A DNA stretch of 64,000 nt from Streptomyces sp. 1331.2 (GTDB lineage Bacteria; Actinomycetota; Actinomycetes; Streptomycetales; Streptomycetaceae). This document shows, piece by piece, positions 8,435 to 15,917 of this stretch. The notes beneath the pieces were generated by a model. The model saw only the letters and a program-made list of their open reading frames with translations, had not been told where the DNA came from and did no database searches. The position numbers were made by a program, and so were the translations under genes. Location: contig NZ_OBMJ01000002.1 in assembly GCF_900199205.1 (NCBI RefSeq), positions 186,001-250,000 on the forward strand, given 5' to 3'. The number at the start of each line of letters is the position of its first letter. Position 1 is the first letter of the stretch.

Positions 8435-9367
8435 ATGGACACCGACCCGACCACCGAGTTCGAGAAGACCCCCGGCTGGCTGGACTGGTACGCGGGCCCG
8501 AGCCGCCCGCAGTTCCGGCTGCCCGAGGGCGCCGTCGACGCGCACTGCCACGTCTTCGGCCCCGGGGCGGAGTTCCCGTACGCGCCCGAGCGCAAGTACA
8601 CCCCCTGTGACGCCTCCAAGGACCAGCTCTTCGCCCTGCGCGACCACCTGGGCTTCGCCCGGAACGTGGTGGTCCAGGCGACCTGCCACGGAGCCGACAA
8701 CAGTGCCATGGTCGACGCCCTGCGGGCTTCGGGGGGCCTGGCCCGCGGCGTGGCGACCGTACGCCCCGGCACCTCCGCAGCGGAGCTGCGGGACCTGCAC
8801 GAAGCGGGTGTCCGCGGTGTGCGGTTCAACTTCGTCAAGCGGCTCGTCGACGCGGCCCCGCAGCAGGACCTGTGGGACGTCGTCGAGCGGATCAGGCCGT
8901 TCGGCTGGCACGTCGTCGTCTACTTCGAGGCCGGCGACCTCGCCGGCCTGCGCGAGTTCCTCCTGTCGGTCCCGGTGCCGCTGGTCGTCGACCACCTGGG
9001 CAGGCCCGACGTCGGCAAGGACCCGGAGGGCCCGGAGTTCGAGGCGTTCCTCGACTTCATGCGGGCCAGGGACGACATCTGGTGCAAGGTGAGCTGCCCG
9101 GAGCGGCTGTCACTGAGCGGCCCCGCGGCCCTGGACGGCGAGCGGCGGGCCTACCGGGACGTCGTCCCGTTCGCCCGGCGGGTGGTCGAGGAGTTCCCCG
9201 ACCGGGTGCTGTGGGGCACCGACTGGCCGCACCCGAACCTCACCGACCACATGCCCGACGACGGCCTGCTCGTCGACTTCATCCCGCACATCGCGCCGAC
9301 GCCCGCGCTCCGGCAGGCGCTCCTGGTCGACAACCCCATGCGCCTGTACTGGCCGGACGCCGACTGA
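8435..9367 (+). CDS. ligI: 2-pyrone-4,6-dicarboxylate lactonase
   Basis: A protein of 310 residues of the amidohydrolase superfamily (COG3618 group) resembling LigI. It hydrolyses 2-pyrone-4,6-dicarboxylate, the product of LigC, to 4-carboxy-2-hydroxymuconate/4-oxalomesaconate. Motifs: DAHCHVFGP near residue 35, the GVRFNF segment, VVDHLGRP and WGTDWPHPN near residue 270, the last holding the conserved active-site Asp. LigI is known as a metal-independent member of the superfamily. The start lies 3 bp after ligK. Confidence 0.92.
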   Translation: MDTDPTTEFEKTPGWLDWYAGPSRPQFRLPEGAVDAHCHVFGPGAEFPYAPERKYTPCDASKDQLFALRDHLGFARNVVVQATCHGADNSAMVDALRASGGLARGVATVRPGTSAAELRDLHEAGVRGVRFNFVKRLVDAAPQQDLWDVVERIRPFGWHVVVYFEAGDLAGLREFLLSVPVPLVVDHLGRPDVGKDPEGPEFEAFLDFMRARDDIWCKVSCPERLSLSGPAALDGERRAYRDVVPFARRVVEEFPDRVLWGTDWPHPNLTDHMPDDGLLVDFIPHIAPTPALRQALLVDNPMRLYWPDAD

Positions 9368-9412
9368 GCCGCCCCGACCGCCCCGACCGCCCTACGAGAG
9401 GAGGCACCCCCC

Positions 9413-10720
9413 GTGCCGCTCGACAAGAGCTACAAACTGGTCCCGGGGACGACCGTCTTCGACGCCGAGCAGTCCGCCAAGGGCTACCACCTCAACCAGT
9501 TCTGCATGTCGTTGATGACGGCGGAGAACCGGCAGAGCTACCTCGCCGACGAGCGCGCCTACCTGGACGCGTGGCCGCTGCGGGAGGAACAGAAGCAGGC
9601 GCTGCTCGACCGCGACCTCAACGCCGCGATCCGCGAGGGCGGCAACATCTACTTCCTGGCCAAGTGGGGAGCGACGCTCGGACTGTCCTTCCAGCAGATG
9701 GCCGGGTCGATGACCGGCATGACCGAGCAGGACTACCGCGACATGATGGCCGGCGGCGGACGCCCCGTCGCCGGCAACCGGATCGACCACGCCGTCCTCG
9801 AAGCGGCGCACGCCGACCGACGTCCGCCGAAGGCAGGGGCCAGCATCACCGGCGCGGTGTTCACCTCGCACGTGCCCGCGATCGGCGCGGCCATCGACCA
9901 CCACAAGACCGACGAGCCCTACTGGCGGCCGGTCTTCGAGGGCTACGAGTTCTCCAGGCGGTGGCAGCGGGAGAACGTCCCCGACGTGATCGTCCTGGTC
10001 TACAACGACCACGCCTCCGCCTTCGACCTGTCGCTGATCCCGACCTTCGTGCTCGGCACCGGTGCGGCCTACCCCATCGCGGACGAGGGCTACGGGCCCC
10101 GGCCGGTCCCCGGCATCGAGGGCGATCCGGAGCTGGCCGCGCACATCGCGCACGCGCTGATCCAGGACGACTTCGACCTCACCCTCGCCAACGAGATGAC
10201 CGTCGACCACGGCCTGACCGTCCCGCTGTCGCTGATGTTCGGCGACGTCGAGCGGTGGCCGTGCAAGGTGATCCCGTTCCACGTCAACGTGGTGCAGTAC
10301 CCGGTGCCTTCGGGCGCGCGGTGCTTCGCGCTCGGCCGGGCGCTGCGCAGGGCGATCGAGTCCTACGACCGGCCCCTGAAGGTGCAGGTGTGGGGCACCG
10401 GCGGGATGAGCCACCAGTTGCAGGGCCCGCGCGCCGGCCTGATCAACCGGGAGTGGGACAACGCATTCCTGGACCGGCTGGTCGCGGACCCGGAGGGCCT
10501 GTCCCGGGTGCCGCACCTGGAGTACGTCGAGGAGGCCGGCTCGGAGGGCATCGAGCTGGTCATGTGGCTGATCGCCCGGGGGGCGATGAGCGACATCGAC
10601 GGATCCGGCAGGACCGAGGTCAAGCACCGCTTCTACCACGTGCCGGCGTCCAACACCGCCGTCGGCCACCTGATCATCGAGAACCACCCGCAGGGCGAGA
10701 CGCCCGGCATGAAGGAGTGA
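9413..10720 (+). CDS. ligAB: Protocatechuate 4,5-dioxygenase, alpha (LigA) and beta (LigB) fused in one chain
   Basis: A 435-residue type II extradiol dioxygenase. Residues about 10-120 match LigA (GYHLNQFCMSLM, EGGNIYFLAK, MAGSMTGMT) and about 147-435 match LigB, with no stop or restart between. Key residues of LigB are present: iron ligands His153 (TSHVPAIG) and His200 (YNDHASAF), the Glu of GSEGIELVMW (376-385) and catalytic His334 (GGMSHQLQGPR). It opens the protocatechuate ring between C4 and C5. Fused chains are also known for gallate dioxygenases (GalA, DesB), so gallate activity is possible, but the neighbours (pobA and ligC) favour protocatechuate. GTG start behind GAGAGGAGG; the stop overlaps no gene but ligC begins 1 bp later. 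Confidence 0.92.
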   Translation: MPLDKSYKLVPGTTVFDAEQSAKGYHLNQFCMSLMTAENRQSYLADERAYLDAWPLREEQKQALLDRDLNAAIREGGNIYFLAKWGATLGLSFQQMAGSMTGMTEQDYRDMMAGGGRPVAGNRIDHAVLEAAHADRRPPKAGASITGAVFTSHVPAIGAAIDHHKTDEPYWRPVFEGYEFSRRWQRENVPDVIVLVYNDHASAFDLSLIPTFVLGTGAAYPIADEGYGPRPVPGIEGDPELAAHIAHALIQDDFDLTLANEMTVDHGLTVPLSLMFGDVERWPCKVIPFHVNVVQYPVPSGARCFALGRALRRAIESYDRPLKVQVWGTGGMSHQLQGPRAGLINREWDNAFLDRLVADPEGLSRVPHLEYVEEAGSEGIELVMWLIARGAMSDIDGSGRTEVKHRFYHVPASNTAVGHLIIENHPQGETPGMKE

Positions 10721-10721
10721 C

Positions 10722-11687
10722 ATGACCGACGAGAAGACCGTCCGGATCGCCCTGGTCGGTGGCGGCGCCTTCGGCGCCAAGCACGCGGCCGCGCTGCGGC
10801 GGATCGAGGGCGTCGAGGTGACCGCCGTCGTGAGCAGCACGCTCGAACGCGCCCGGCGCTTCGCCGAGGAGCAGGGCACGGGCCGCGCCGTCGCGAGCCT
10901 TGAGGAGGCGCTGGCGGCCGACGACGTCGACGCCGTCATCCTCGCCACGCCCACCCCGGTGCACGCCGCGCAGACGCTCGCCTGCCTGGAGGCCGGCAAA
11001 CACGTCCAGGTCGAGATCCCGTTGGCCGCATCGCTGGAGGACGCCGAGGCGTGCCACGCTGCGCAGCAGCGCACCGGCCTGGTCGCCATGGTGGGGCACA
11101 CACGGCGCTTCAACCCCAGCCACCAGTGGGTCCGGCAGCGGATCCAGGCCGGGGACTACCGGATCCAGCAGATGGACGTGCAGACCTACTTCCTCCGCCG
11201 CGAGAACCTCAACGCACTCGGCCGGCCGCGCTCCTGGACCGACCACCTGCTGTGGCACCACGCCGCGCACACCGTCGACCTGTTCGCGTACCAGACCGGG
11301 TCGCCGATCGTGCAGGCCAACGCGATCCAGGGACCGATCCACCCCGAGCTCGGGATCGCGATGGACATGTCCGTCCAGCTGCGCGCGGAGAACGGTGCCA
11401 TCTGCACCCTGTCGCTGTCGTTCAACAACGACGGGCCGCTCGGCACCTTCTTCCGCTACATCGGCGACACCGGCACCTACCTCGCGCGCTACGACGACCT
11501 GGTGACCGGGAAGGACGAGCCGATCGACGTGAGCGCGGTCGACGTCTCGATGGACGGCATCGAGCTGCAGGACCGCGAGTTCGTCGCCGCCGTCCGCGAG
11601 GGCCGCGAGCCGAACGCGTCCATCGCCCAGGTGCTGAACTGCTACCGGACGCTGGCTGCCCTTGAGGAGCAGCTGACCACACCGTGA
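10722..11687 (+). CDS. ligC: 4-carboxy-2-hydroxymuconate-6-semialdehyde dehydrogenase
   Basis: A 321-residue Gfo/Idh/MocA-family oxidoreductase (Sphingobium LigC is about 315). The N-terminal Rossmann motif is VGGGAFGAKHA; the substrate domain carries GHTRRFNPSH, the LGRPRSWTDHLLWHHAAHTVDLF segment (split) with conserved histidines. It oxidises the hemiacetal form of the ring-cleavage product to 2-pyrone-4,6-dicarboxylate with NAD(P)+. It is the last gene of the operon, starting 1 bp after the dioxygenase stop, and is followed within 20 bp by an intrinsic terminator. Confidence 0.92.
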   Translation: MTDEKTVRIALVGGGAFGAKHAAALRRIEGVEVTAVVSSTLERARRFAEEQGTGRAVASLEEALAADDVDAVILATPTPVHAAQTLACLEAGKHVQVEIPLAASLEDAEACHAAQQRTGLVAMVGHTRRFNPSHQWVRQRIQAGDYRIQQMDVQTYFLRRENLNALGRPRSWTDHLLWHHAAHTVDLFAYQTGSPIVQANAIQGPIHPELGIAMDMSVQLRAENGAICTLSLSFNNDGPLGTFFRYIGDTGTYLARYDDLVTGKDEPIDVSAVDVSMDGIELQDREFVAAVREGREPNASIAQVLNCYRTLAALEEQLTTP

Positions 11688-11705
11688 CCGGGTAGCCCGA
11701 AAGGG

Positions 11706-11736
11706 CCCCGTCTCCTCCTGGAGACGGGGACCTTTT
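11706..11736 (+). terminator. Intrinsic terminator of the pob/lig operon
   Basis: CCCCGTCTCC - TCCT - GGAGACGGGG, a perfect 10-bp stem with a four-base loop, followed by ACC and TTTT. It lies 18 bp after the ligC stop. Confidence 0.9.
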
Positions 11737-11761
11737 CGGTACCCGGCGGTGTCGTGACTCA

Positions 11762-11912
11762 GGCGTAGAAGCGCGAGACGCTCTGCAGGACCGCGGCCGG
11801 CTTCGGCTCGCCCTCGATCTCCACGGTGCCGTCGACGGTGATCTCGCCCCACTTCGCGTCGGGCACGCCGATGACGGCGCACTCGAGGCCCCCGACCCGC
11901 GCCCCCTGACCC
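11762..11912 (-). pseudogene. Remnant of an AMP-dependent acyl-CoA synthetase-like gene
   Basis: On the minus strand the segment reads ECAVIGVPDAKWGE followed by VDGTVEIEGEPKPAAVLQSV and a stop. The first part is typical of the C-terminal subdomain of AMP-dependent acyl-CoA synthetases; the second part looks like the end of a different protein, possibly a MaoC-type dehydratase. There is no start and the frame loses coding character upstream of about 11912. It appears to be a chimeric leftover of deleted genes beside the catabolic operon. Identity is by motif memory only. Confidence 0.4.
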
Positions 11913-12056
11913 GCTCCCCTGGGGACACCGCGATGCCGGTCTCGGTCCGATTCCGGCCACGCCCGGGTGGCGGCCGTCGTGTCTGCTCCGGTCCGGCCGG
12001 TGGAGGCGATAGCGTCCGGCGGAGCAAGTCGGATGGGAGAAAGGGATGGTGACGGA

Positions 12057-12587
12057 ATGTCGGACCAGGCGAAGCGGCGCATCTTCGCGATGTTGGACGC
12101 GGACGGGGACGGGGTGATCACCCGGGCCGAGTACCTTGCGCGGGTGGAGCGGGCGGCCTCGGCGTGCGGGCGCGAGCCGCAGGACCCCCTGGTCGAGGCG
12201 GCCAGGGCGGCCCACCGGGAGGTGTTCCGGCAGATGGACGGCGACGGGGACGGCGGCGTCACCTTCGAGGAATACCGTGACTGGGCCGGGCACGACGCCT
12301 TCGAGCAGTCCTGCCGGCCCGCCCTCGGCTCCCTGTTCGACCTCGCCGACTCCGACGGCGACGGCCGGCTGACCCGCCAGGAGTTCACCCGCCTTCGCGC
12401 GGCGACCGGGAACACGACCGACGGAGCCGCTGCCGCGTTCGCCGCCCTGGACACCGACGGTGACGGCACCGTGGACCGCGCCGCCTACCTGCTGGCGATC
12501 CGGGACTTCGTCACCAGCGGAGCCTCCCCGATGGCCGACGCCTACGGTGACGGGAGCCCGGAGCCGCGGGAGCTGTCGGCCCGCTGA
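12057..12587 (+). CDS. EF-hand calcium-binding protein with four EF loops
   Basis: A 176-residue acidic protein of the calerythrin/CabD type. Four loops are visible: DADGDGVITRAE, DGDGDGGVTFEE, DSDGDGRLTRQE and DTDGDGTVDRAA, each with Asp at positions 1, 3 and 5; the last ends in Ala rather than Glu at position 12, so its calcium affinity may be low. The start ATG at 12057 is preferred: an in-frame ATG at 12033 has a better GGAG spacing, but the eight codons between them have AT-rich third positions unlike coding DNA here. Likely a cytoplasmic calcium buffer or sensor. Confidence 0.88.
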   Translation: MSDQAKRRIFAMLDADGDGVITRAEYLARVERAASACGREPQDPLVEAARAAHREVFRQMDGDGDGGVTFEEYRDWAGHDAFEQSCRPALGSLFDLADSDGDGRLTRQEFTRLRAATGNTTDGAAAAFAALDTDGDGTVDRAAYLLAIRDFVTSGASPMADAYGDGSPEPRELSAR

Positions 12588-12608
12588 CGGTCCGGTCGGG
12601 GCCCGGGC

Positions 12609-13517
12609 TCAGCCCAGGAGGCGCAGGCGGGTGGTGGAGACGCCGACGCGGACGGTCTGGCCCCAGGTGAGGTCCAGGGCGTCCGCCTCGATCCCGTCGC
12701 CGAAGGCGACCAGGTGCTCGGACTCGACGGTGAGCACCAGGCGCCGTCCGGCGTCCAGCAGGCCGTGGACCTGGCTGGTGCCGGTGGTGGGGGAGGGCCA
12801 GGCCTCGCGGACGAACCAGGCCAGGGCCGGTGCGTGCGGGGCGGGCAGGGGGAGCGGGCTGCCGCGTTCCAGCCAGGCCGAGCGGCACCAGCCGGTGGCG
12901 CCCGTGCCGGTGCCGATCAGGACGCCCGAGGAGGCCTGGGCCTCGGCGGGGATTTCGGAAAGCACAGGGTCGTCGGTGCCCAGGCGGTAGCGGGCCGTCT
13001 GGTGGCCGGGCTGGCCGACGTACACCTCGTTCAGGGCGAGCAGCCGCTGGCCGTCGTCCGCGACCGCCTCGACCATGGTCCGCTCCTCCAGCGGCCCCCG
13101 GCCGTCCGCCGCCGCCCGTAGCAGGGCCGGCAGGGCGTCCACCCGGTGGCGCACCAGCACACCGGGGTTGCGGCCGGGGTCGGCGTCCACGCCGATGACC
13201 GGCTGGCCGTCCAGGTACTTGGCGACGTTGGCCACCAGGCCGTCCTGGCCCACCACGGCGACCACGTCCCCGGGTTCGAAGAGGAAGCGCGGCAGGTCCG
13301 CCCGCTCGACCCGGGTACGCCGCCAGTCCAGCGGTACGGCCGCCGCCGCCGCGGCGAGCGCCGCCGCCTGCCGGCGGTGGCGCTGCTCGACCTCCGCCGC
13401 CGAGCGGCCCCGGGAGGCGAGGAAGAACGCCGCCTGCCCGGGGGTGCCGTGACGGGCCACCAGTTCCTCGTACTCGGTGCGCCGGTGCACCAGGACCACC
13501 CGCGGGGCGAGGGTCAC
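12609..13517 (-). CDS. NAD(+) kinase-like protein coupled to the SPFH gene
   Basis: A 302-residue protein of the diacylglycerol/NAD kinase fold. The GGDG-type motif appears as GQDGLVANVAKYL with PVIGVDADPGRNPGVLV following, and the substrate region is represented by LNEVYVGQPGHQ and SSGVLIGTGTGATGW. In true NAD kinases the first motif is GGDGT and the second NE/D; here GQDG and LNEV are present, so it may use a different nucleotide. The GTG start overlaps the TGA stop of the SPFH gene (GTGA), so translation is coupled and the two products probably act together. Confidence 0.7.
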   Translation of the reverse strand: MTLAPRVVLVHRRTEYEELVARHGTPGQAAFFLASRGRSAAEVEQRHRRQAAALAAAAAAVPLDWRRTRVERADLPRFLFEPGDVVAVVGQDGLVANVAKYLDGQPVIGVDADPGRNPGVLVRHRVDALPALLRAAADGRGPLEERTMVEAVADDGQRLLALNEVYVGQPGHQTARYRLGTDDPVLSEIPAEAQASSGVLIGTGTGATGWCRSAWLERGSPLPLPAPHAPALAWFVREAWPSPTTGTSQVHGLLDAGRRLVLTVESEHLVAFGDGIEADALDLTWGQTVRVGVSTTRLRLLG

Positions 13518-14539
13518 CGCTGCGCGCCGGGAGCTCCGGGGGCGCCGGGGGCGCCGAGGCGGGCGAGCAGGCCGGTGAGCACGTCCGGGGTGAGCGTCAC
13601 GCTGTCGATCCGCGGCAGGTGCTCGGCCAGCCGCATCAGCGCCAGCGCCCGCAGCACCGCCGGGTCGGCCTGCTGGTGGGCGGTCAGCCAGGCGGCCTCC
13701 GCCGCGGCCCGGGCGTCGCCGAGGTCGCGGGCGGCCTGGGCCTCGGCGGCGGCGAGCCGGGTGCGGCGCTGGGCCTCGGCGTCGGTGCGGACCCGGTCGG
13801 CGACGGCCTCCTCCTCGGCCTGGAGCCGCTGGTTGGCACCCTGCTGGGCGAGCAACTGCTCCTCGCGGCGGGCGAGTTCGATGCGGTTGGCGAGTTCGTT
13901 CTCGGCGATGCCGCGCTCGTGCTCGACGGCCACCGCGCGGCGCTCGAAGGTCGCCCGGTCGGCTTCCTGCTGCACCAGCTCGCGGGCGGGGGTGCGCAGC
14001 GCCCGCTCGACCTCCGGCTCGGGCCGCAGCGCCACCACCCGGACGGCGATCACGGCGAGCCCGGTCTCGGCGATCCGGGGCTCGCCGGCGAGGCCGTCGG
14101 CCATCCGCTCGCGCACCGCGCTCACCCCGTCGGCGAGGGCGGCGGCGAGCGGGGTGCGGGCGAGCAGGCCGAGCGCGTGCTGCTGGGCGGTCTCGGTGAG
14201 CAGGGTGGCGAGCTGGTCGAGCGGGGCGGTGCGCCAGGCACCGGTGTCCGGGTCGATGCCGAAGTCGACGCGGGTGGCGGCGGTGGCCGGGTCGGTGATC
14301 CGGTAGGTGAGCGTCGCCTGGACGGTGACGTCCTGGAAGTCCGAGGTGCGGGCGTGGAAGAGCATGGCGAGTTCCCGGTCGTCCACGGGGACTTCGGAGA
14401 TCGCCGCGGTCAGCGGTCGGAACCAGAACGCCAGTCCGGTGCCCTCGTGGGCGACCCGGCCGCGCCGCAGGTGGCGGACGTGGGCGGTGGGGACGGCGCG
14501 CAGGTGGCGCAGCCCGAATCGTCTGGTGATGTCGGCCAT
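13514..14539 (-). CDS. SPFH/Band 7 domain protein
   Basis: A 341-residue protein. The SPFH (stomatin/prohibitin) domain covers about residues 25-185 (TGLAFWFRPLTAAISEVPVDDRE split, TVQATLTYRITDP), followed by a long charged coiled-coil region rich in Glu, Ala and Arg (about 190-290) and a Pro/Gly/Ala tail. No N-terminal membrane helix is apparent, unlike flotillins, so membrane attachment may be peripheral. It is the first gene of a two-gene operon with the NAD-kinase-like gene, and its promoter region holds two copies of the TTTTCGTC-N5-GACGAAAA repeat. Such proteins organise membrane microdomains or scaffolds; the partner suggests a nucleotide-related stress function, which is inference. 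Confidence 0.82.
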   Translation of the reverse strand: MADITRRFGLRHLRAVPTAHVRHLRRGRVAHEGTGLAFWFRPLTAAISEVPVDDRELAMLFHARTSDFQDVTVQATLTYRITDPATAATRVDFGIDPDTGAWRTAPLDQLATLLTETAQQHALGLLARTPLAAALADGVSAVRERMADGLAGEPRIAETGLAVIAVRVVALRPEPEVERALRTPARELVQQEADRATFERRAVAVEHERGIAENELANRIELARREEQLLAQQGANQRLQAEEEAVADRVRTDAEAQRRTRLAAAEAQAARDLGDARAAAEAAWLTAHQQADPAVLRALALMRLAEHLPRIDSVTLTPDVLTGLLARLGAPGAPGAPGAQR

Positions 14540-14551
14540 CGGTGGAACCCC

Positions 14552-14572
14552 TTTTCGTCATGGCGACGATAT
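14552..14572. promoter_or_regulatory. Operator-like inverted repeat 1 upstream of the SPFH operon
   Basis: TTTTCGTC-ATGGC-GACGATAT: 8-5-8 inverted repeat, imperfect by two positions in the right arm, 13 bp before the SPFH start. It overlaps the expected ribosome binding region, which is otherwise weak. Confidence 0.5.
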
Positions 14573-14585
14573 GGGTCCGTGCTGG

Positions 14586-14606
14586 TTTTCGTCAAGACGA
14601 CGAAAA
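14586..14606. promoter_or_regulatory. Operator-like inverted repeat 2 upstream of the SPFH operon
   Basis: TTTTCGTC-AAGAC-GACGAAAA: perfect 8-5-8 inverted repeat, the same design as the site 34 bp closer to the gene. The two copies suggest cooperative binding of one regulator. Confidence 0.55.
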
Positions 14607-14608
14607 GG

Positions 14609-14659
14609 GGCCGCCCGGCCGCCCCCGCTGCCGCACGCAGCAGGGGCGGCCGGGCGGCC
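14609..14659. terminator. Long GC hairpin between the SPFH promoter and the protease gene
   Basis: A perfect 17-bp stem (14609-14625 pairs with 14643-14659, starting GGCCGCCCGG) around a loop with its own GCTGC/GCAGC pairing. It lies after neither gene's stop in the usual sense (the protease ends at 14700 reading leftward), so it can terminate protease transcription before it enters the SPFH operon. Confidence 0.65.
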
Positions 14660-14699
14660 GGGGTCGGGATCGGGGTCGGGGAACGACGGCCGGGGTCGG

Positions 14700-15593
14700 T
14701 CAGTAGATGTTGACCCCGTAGGCGGCGAGCGCCTCGTTCACCGGTTGGAAGAAGGTCGTGCCGCCGGTGCTGCAGTCGCCGCTGCCGCCGGAGGTGATGC
14801 CGAGGGCCTTGGTCCCGTCGTACAGCGGGCCGCCCGAATCCCCGGGCTCGGCGCAGACGTTGGTCTGGATCATGCCGCGTACGGTGCCGCCGTCGGAGTA
14901 GCGCACGGTGGCGTTGAGCGCGGTGACCGTGCCGCCGTGCGTGCCGCTGGTCGAGCCGGTGCGCTTGACCGACTCGCCGACGAACGCGTTCGGGGCGGAG
15001 GAGTACCCGCCAGGGTGGCTCAGCGCACTGTTGTCGTACCGGACCAGCGCGTAGTCGTTGCCCGGGAAGCTGGAGTTGACGGTCGCGCCGATCAGCGTGG
15101 TGTGGCCCGAGTTGGTGTACCAGGTGCTCGCGACGTTCCCGCAGTGCCCTGCGGTGAGGAAGTAGTACGTGCTGCCGCTCACCACGTTGAAGCCGAGCGA
15201 ACAGCGGTACTGGCCACCGTAGATGGCGTTGCCCGCCGAGAGCAGCGGGCGGAAGGTCCCGGGGGAGCGCTGGATCCGCAGGGTCGCCGCGTCGGCGCCG
15301 GCGGCCTGCCTGATCCTGGCGATCCCGTCCGGGGAGACGGAGCTGTCCGCCGTGACGACGACCCGGCCGGACGCCTGGTCGGTGTACCAGGCGATGCCGT
15401 TGACGTCACTGCGCTGCACCGCGTCGCTGACCGCCGCCAGCCGCGTGGGGGCGGCGGGAGCGGCGGACGAGGCGGGAGCGGCGACGGCGCTCGGCACGGC
15501 GACCGCGGTCGCGGACAGCAGGCCGACGGCGGCGGCGAGCAGACGAGTGGTCCGCGCGGTGCCGGTGTGGGGGGTGGTGCGCGTGGTCCTCAC
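14700..15593 (-). CDS. Streptogrisin-type secreted serine protease (S1 family)
   Basis: A 297-residue prepro-protein close in size to streptogrisins A and B. Residues 1-40 form a signal peptide (Arg/Thr-rich start, hydrophobic core, AVAAP); residues about 41-117 are a short propeptide; the mature enzyme begins near LLSAGNAIYGG. Catalytic triad: His150 (TAGHC), Asp180 (NDYALVRY), Ser253 (EPGDSGGPL). Paired cysteines are present around the His (C131, C151) and before the Ser. The GTG start follows CAGGAGGAGATCA. It would be exported and self-processed. Confidence 0.93.
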   Translation of the reverse strand: MRTTRTTPHTGTARTTRLLAAAVGLLSATAVAVPSAVAAPASSAAPAAPTRLAAVSDAVQRSDVNGIAWYTDQASGRVVVTADSSVSPDGIARIRQAAGADAATLRIQRSPGTFRPLLSAGNAIYGGQYRCSLGFNVVSGSTYYFLTAGHCGNVASTWYTNSGHTTLIGATVNSSFPGNDYALVRYDNSALSHPGGYSSAPNAFVGESVKRTGSTSGTHGGTVTALNATVRYSDGGTVRGMIQTNVCAEPGDSGGPLYDGTKALGITSGGSGDCSTGGTTFFQPVNEALAAYGVNIY

Positions 15594-15917
15594 TGATCTC
15601 CTCCTGGGAGTGAGAGGCCCCTGAGGGTGGGGGCCGGTGAGGCGCGGTCAGGGCGTGCGCGGGCACCCGCCGCAGCTCACGGGAGCCACGCGGATGATCT
15701 GCCCCTGACAGGCGCTGACGGGAAGTATGGGCAGGGCCGTCGAGCCCGCACAAGCCCTCGGGAACGGGCCTGCACACCATCTCGACAATCCGTCAGGCCC
15801 GGGGCGCCCGGCTCCGTTGCGGCCGACCCGGGGGCGCGACCCGGGCCGACCCGGTGAGCAGGCAGCGCCGCGGGAAACTCCGGTGCGGCGAGGAACTGCG
15901 GGCCCTAGCATGCGTGG
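15594..15917. other. Intergenic region between protease and phosphotransferase
   Basis: About 320 bp with no coding frame I can support. It holds short direct repeats of GACCCGGG near 15830-15855 and the two divergent promoters; nothing else stands out. Confidence 0.5.
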
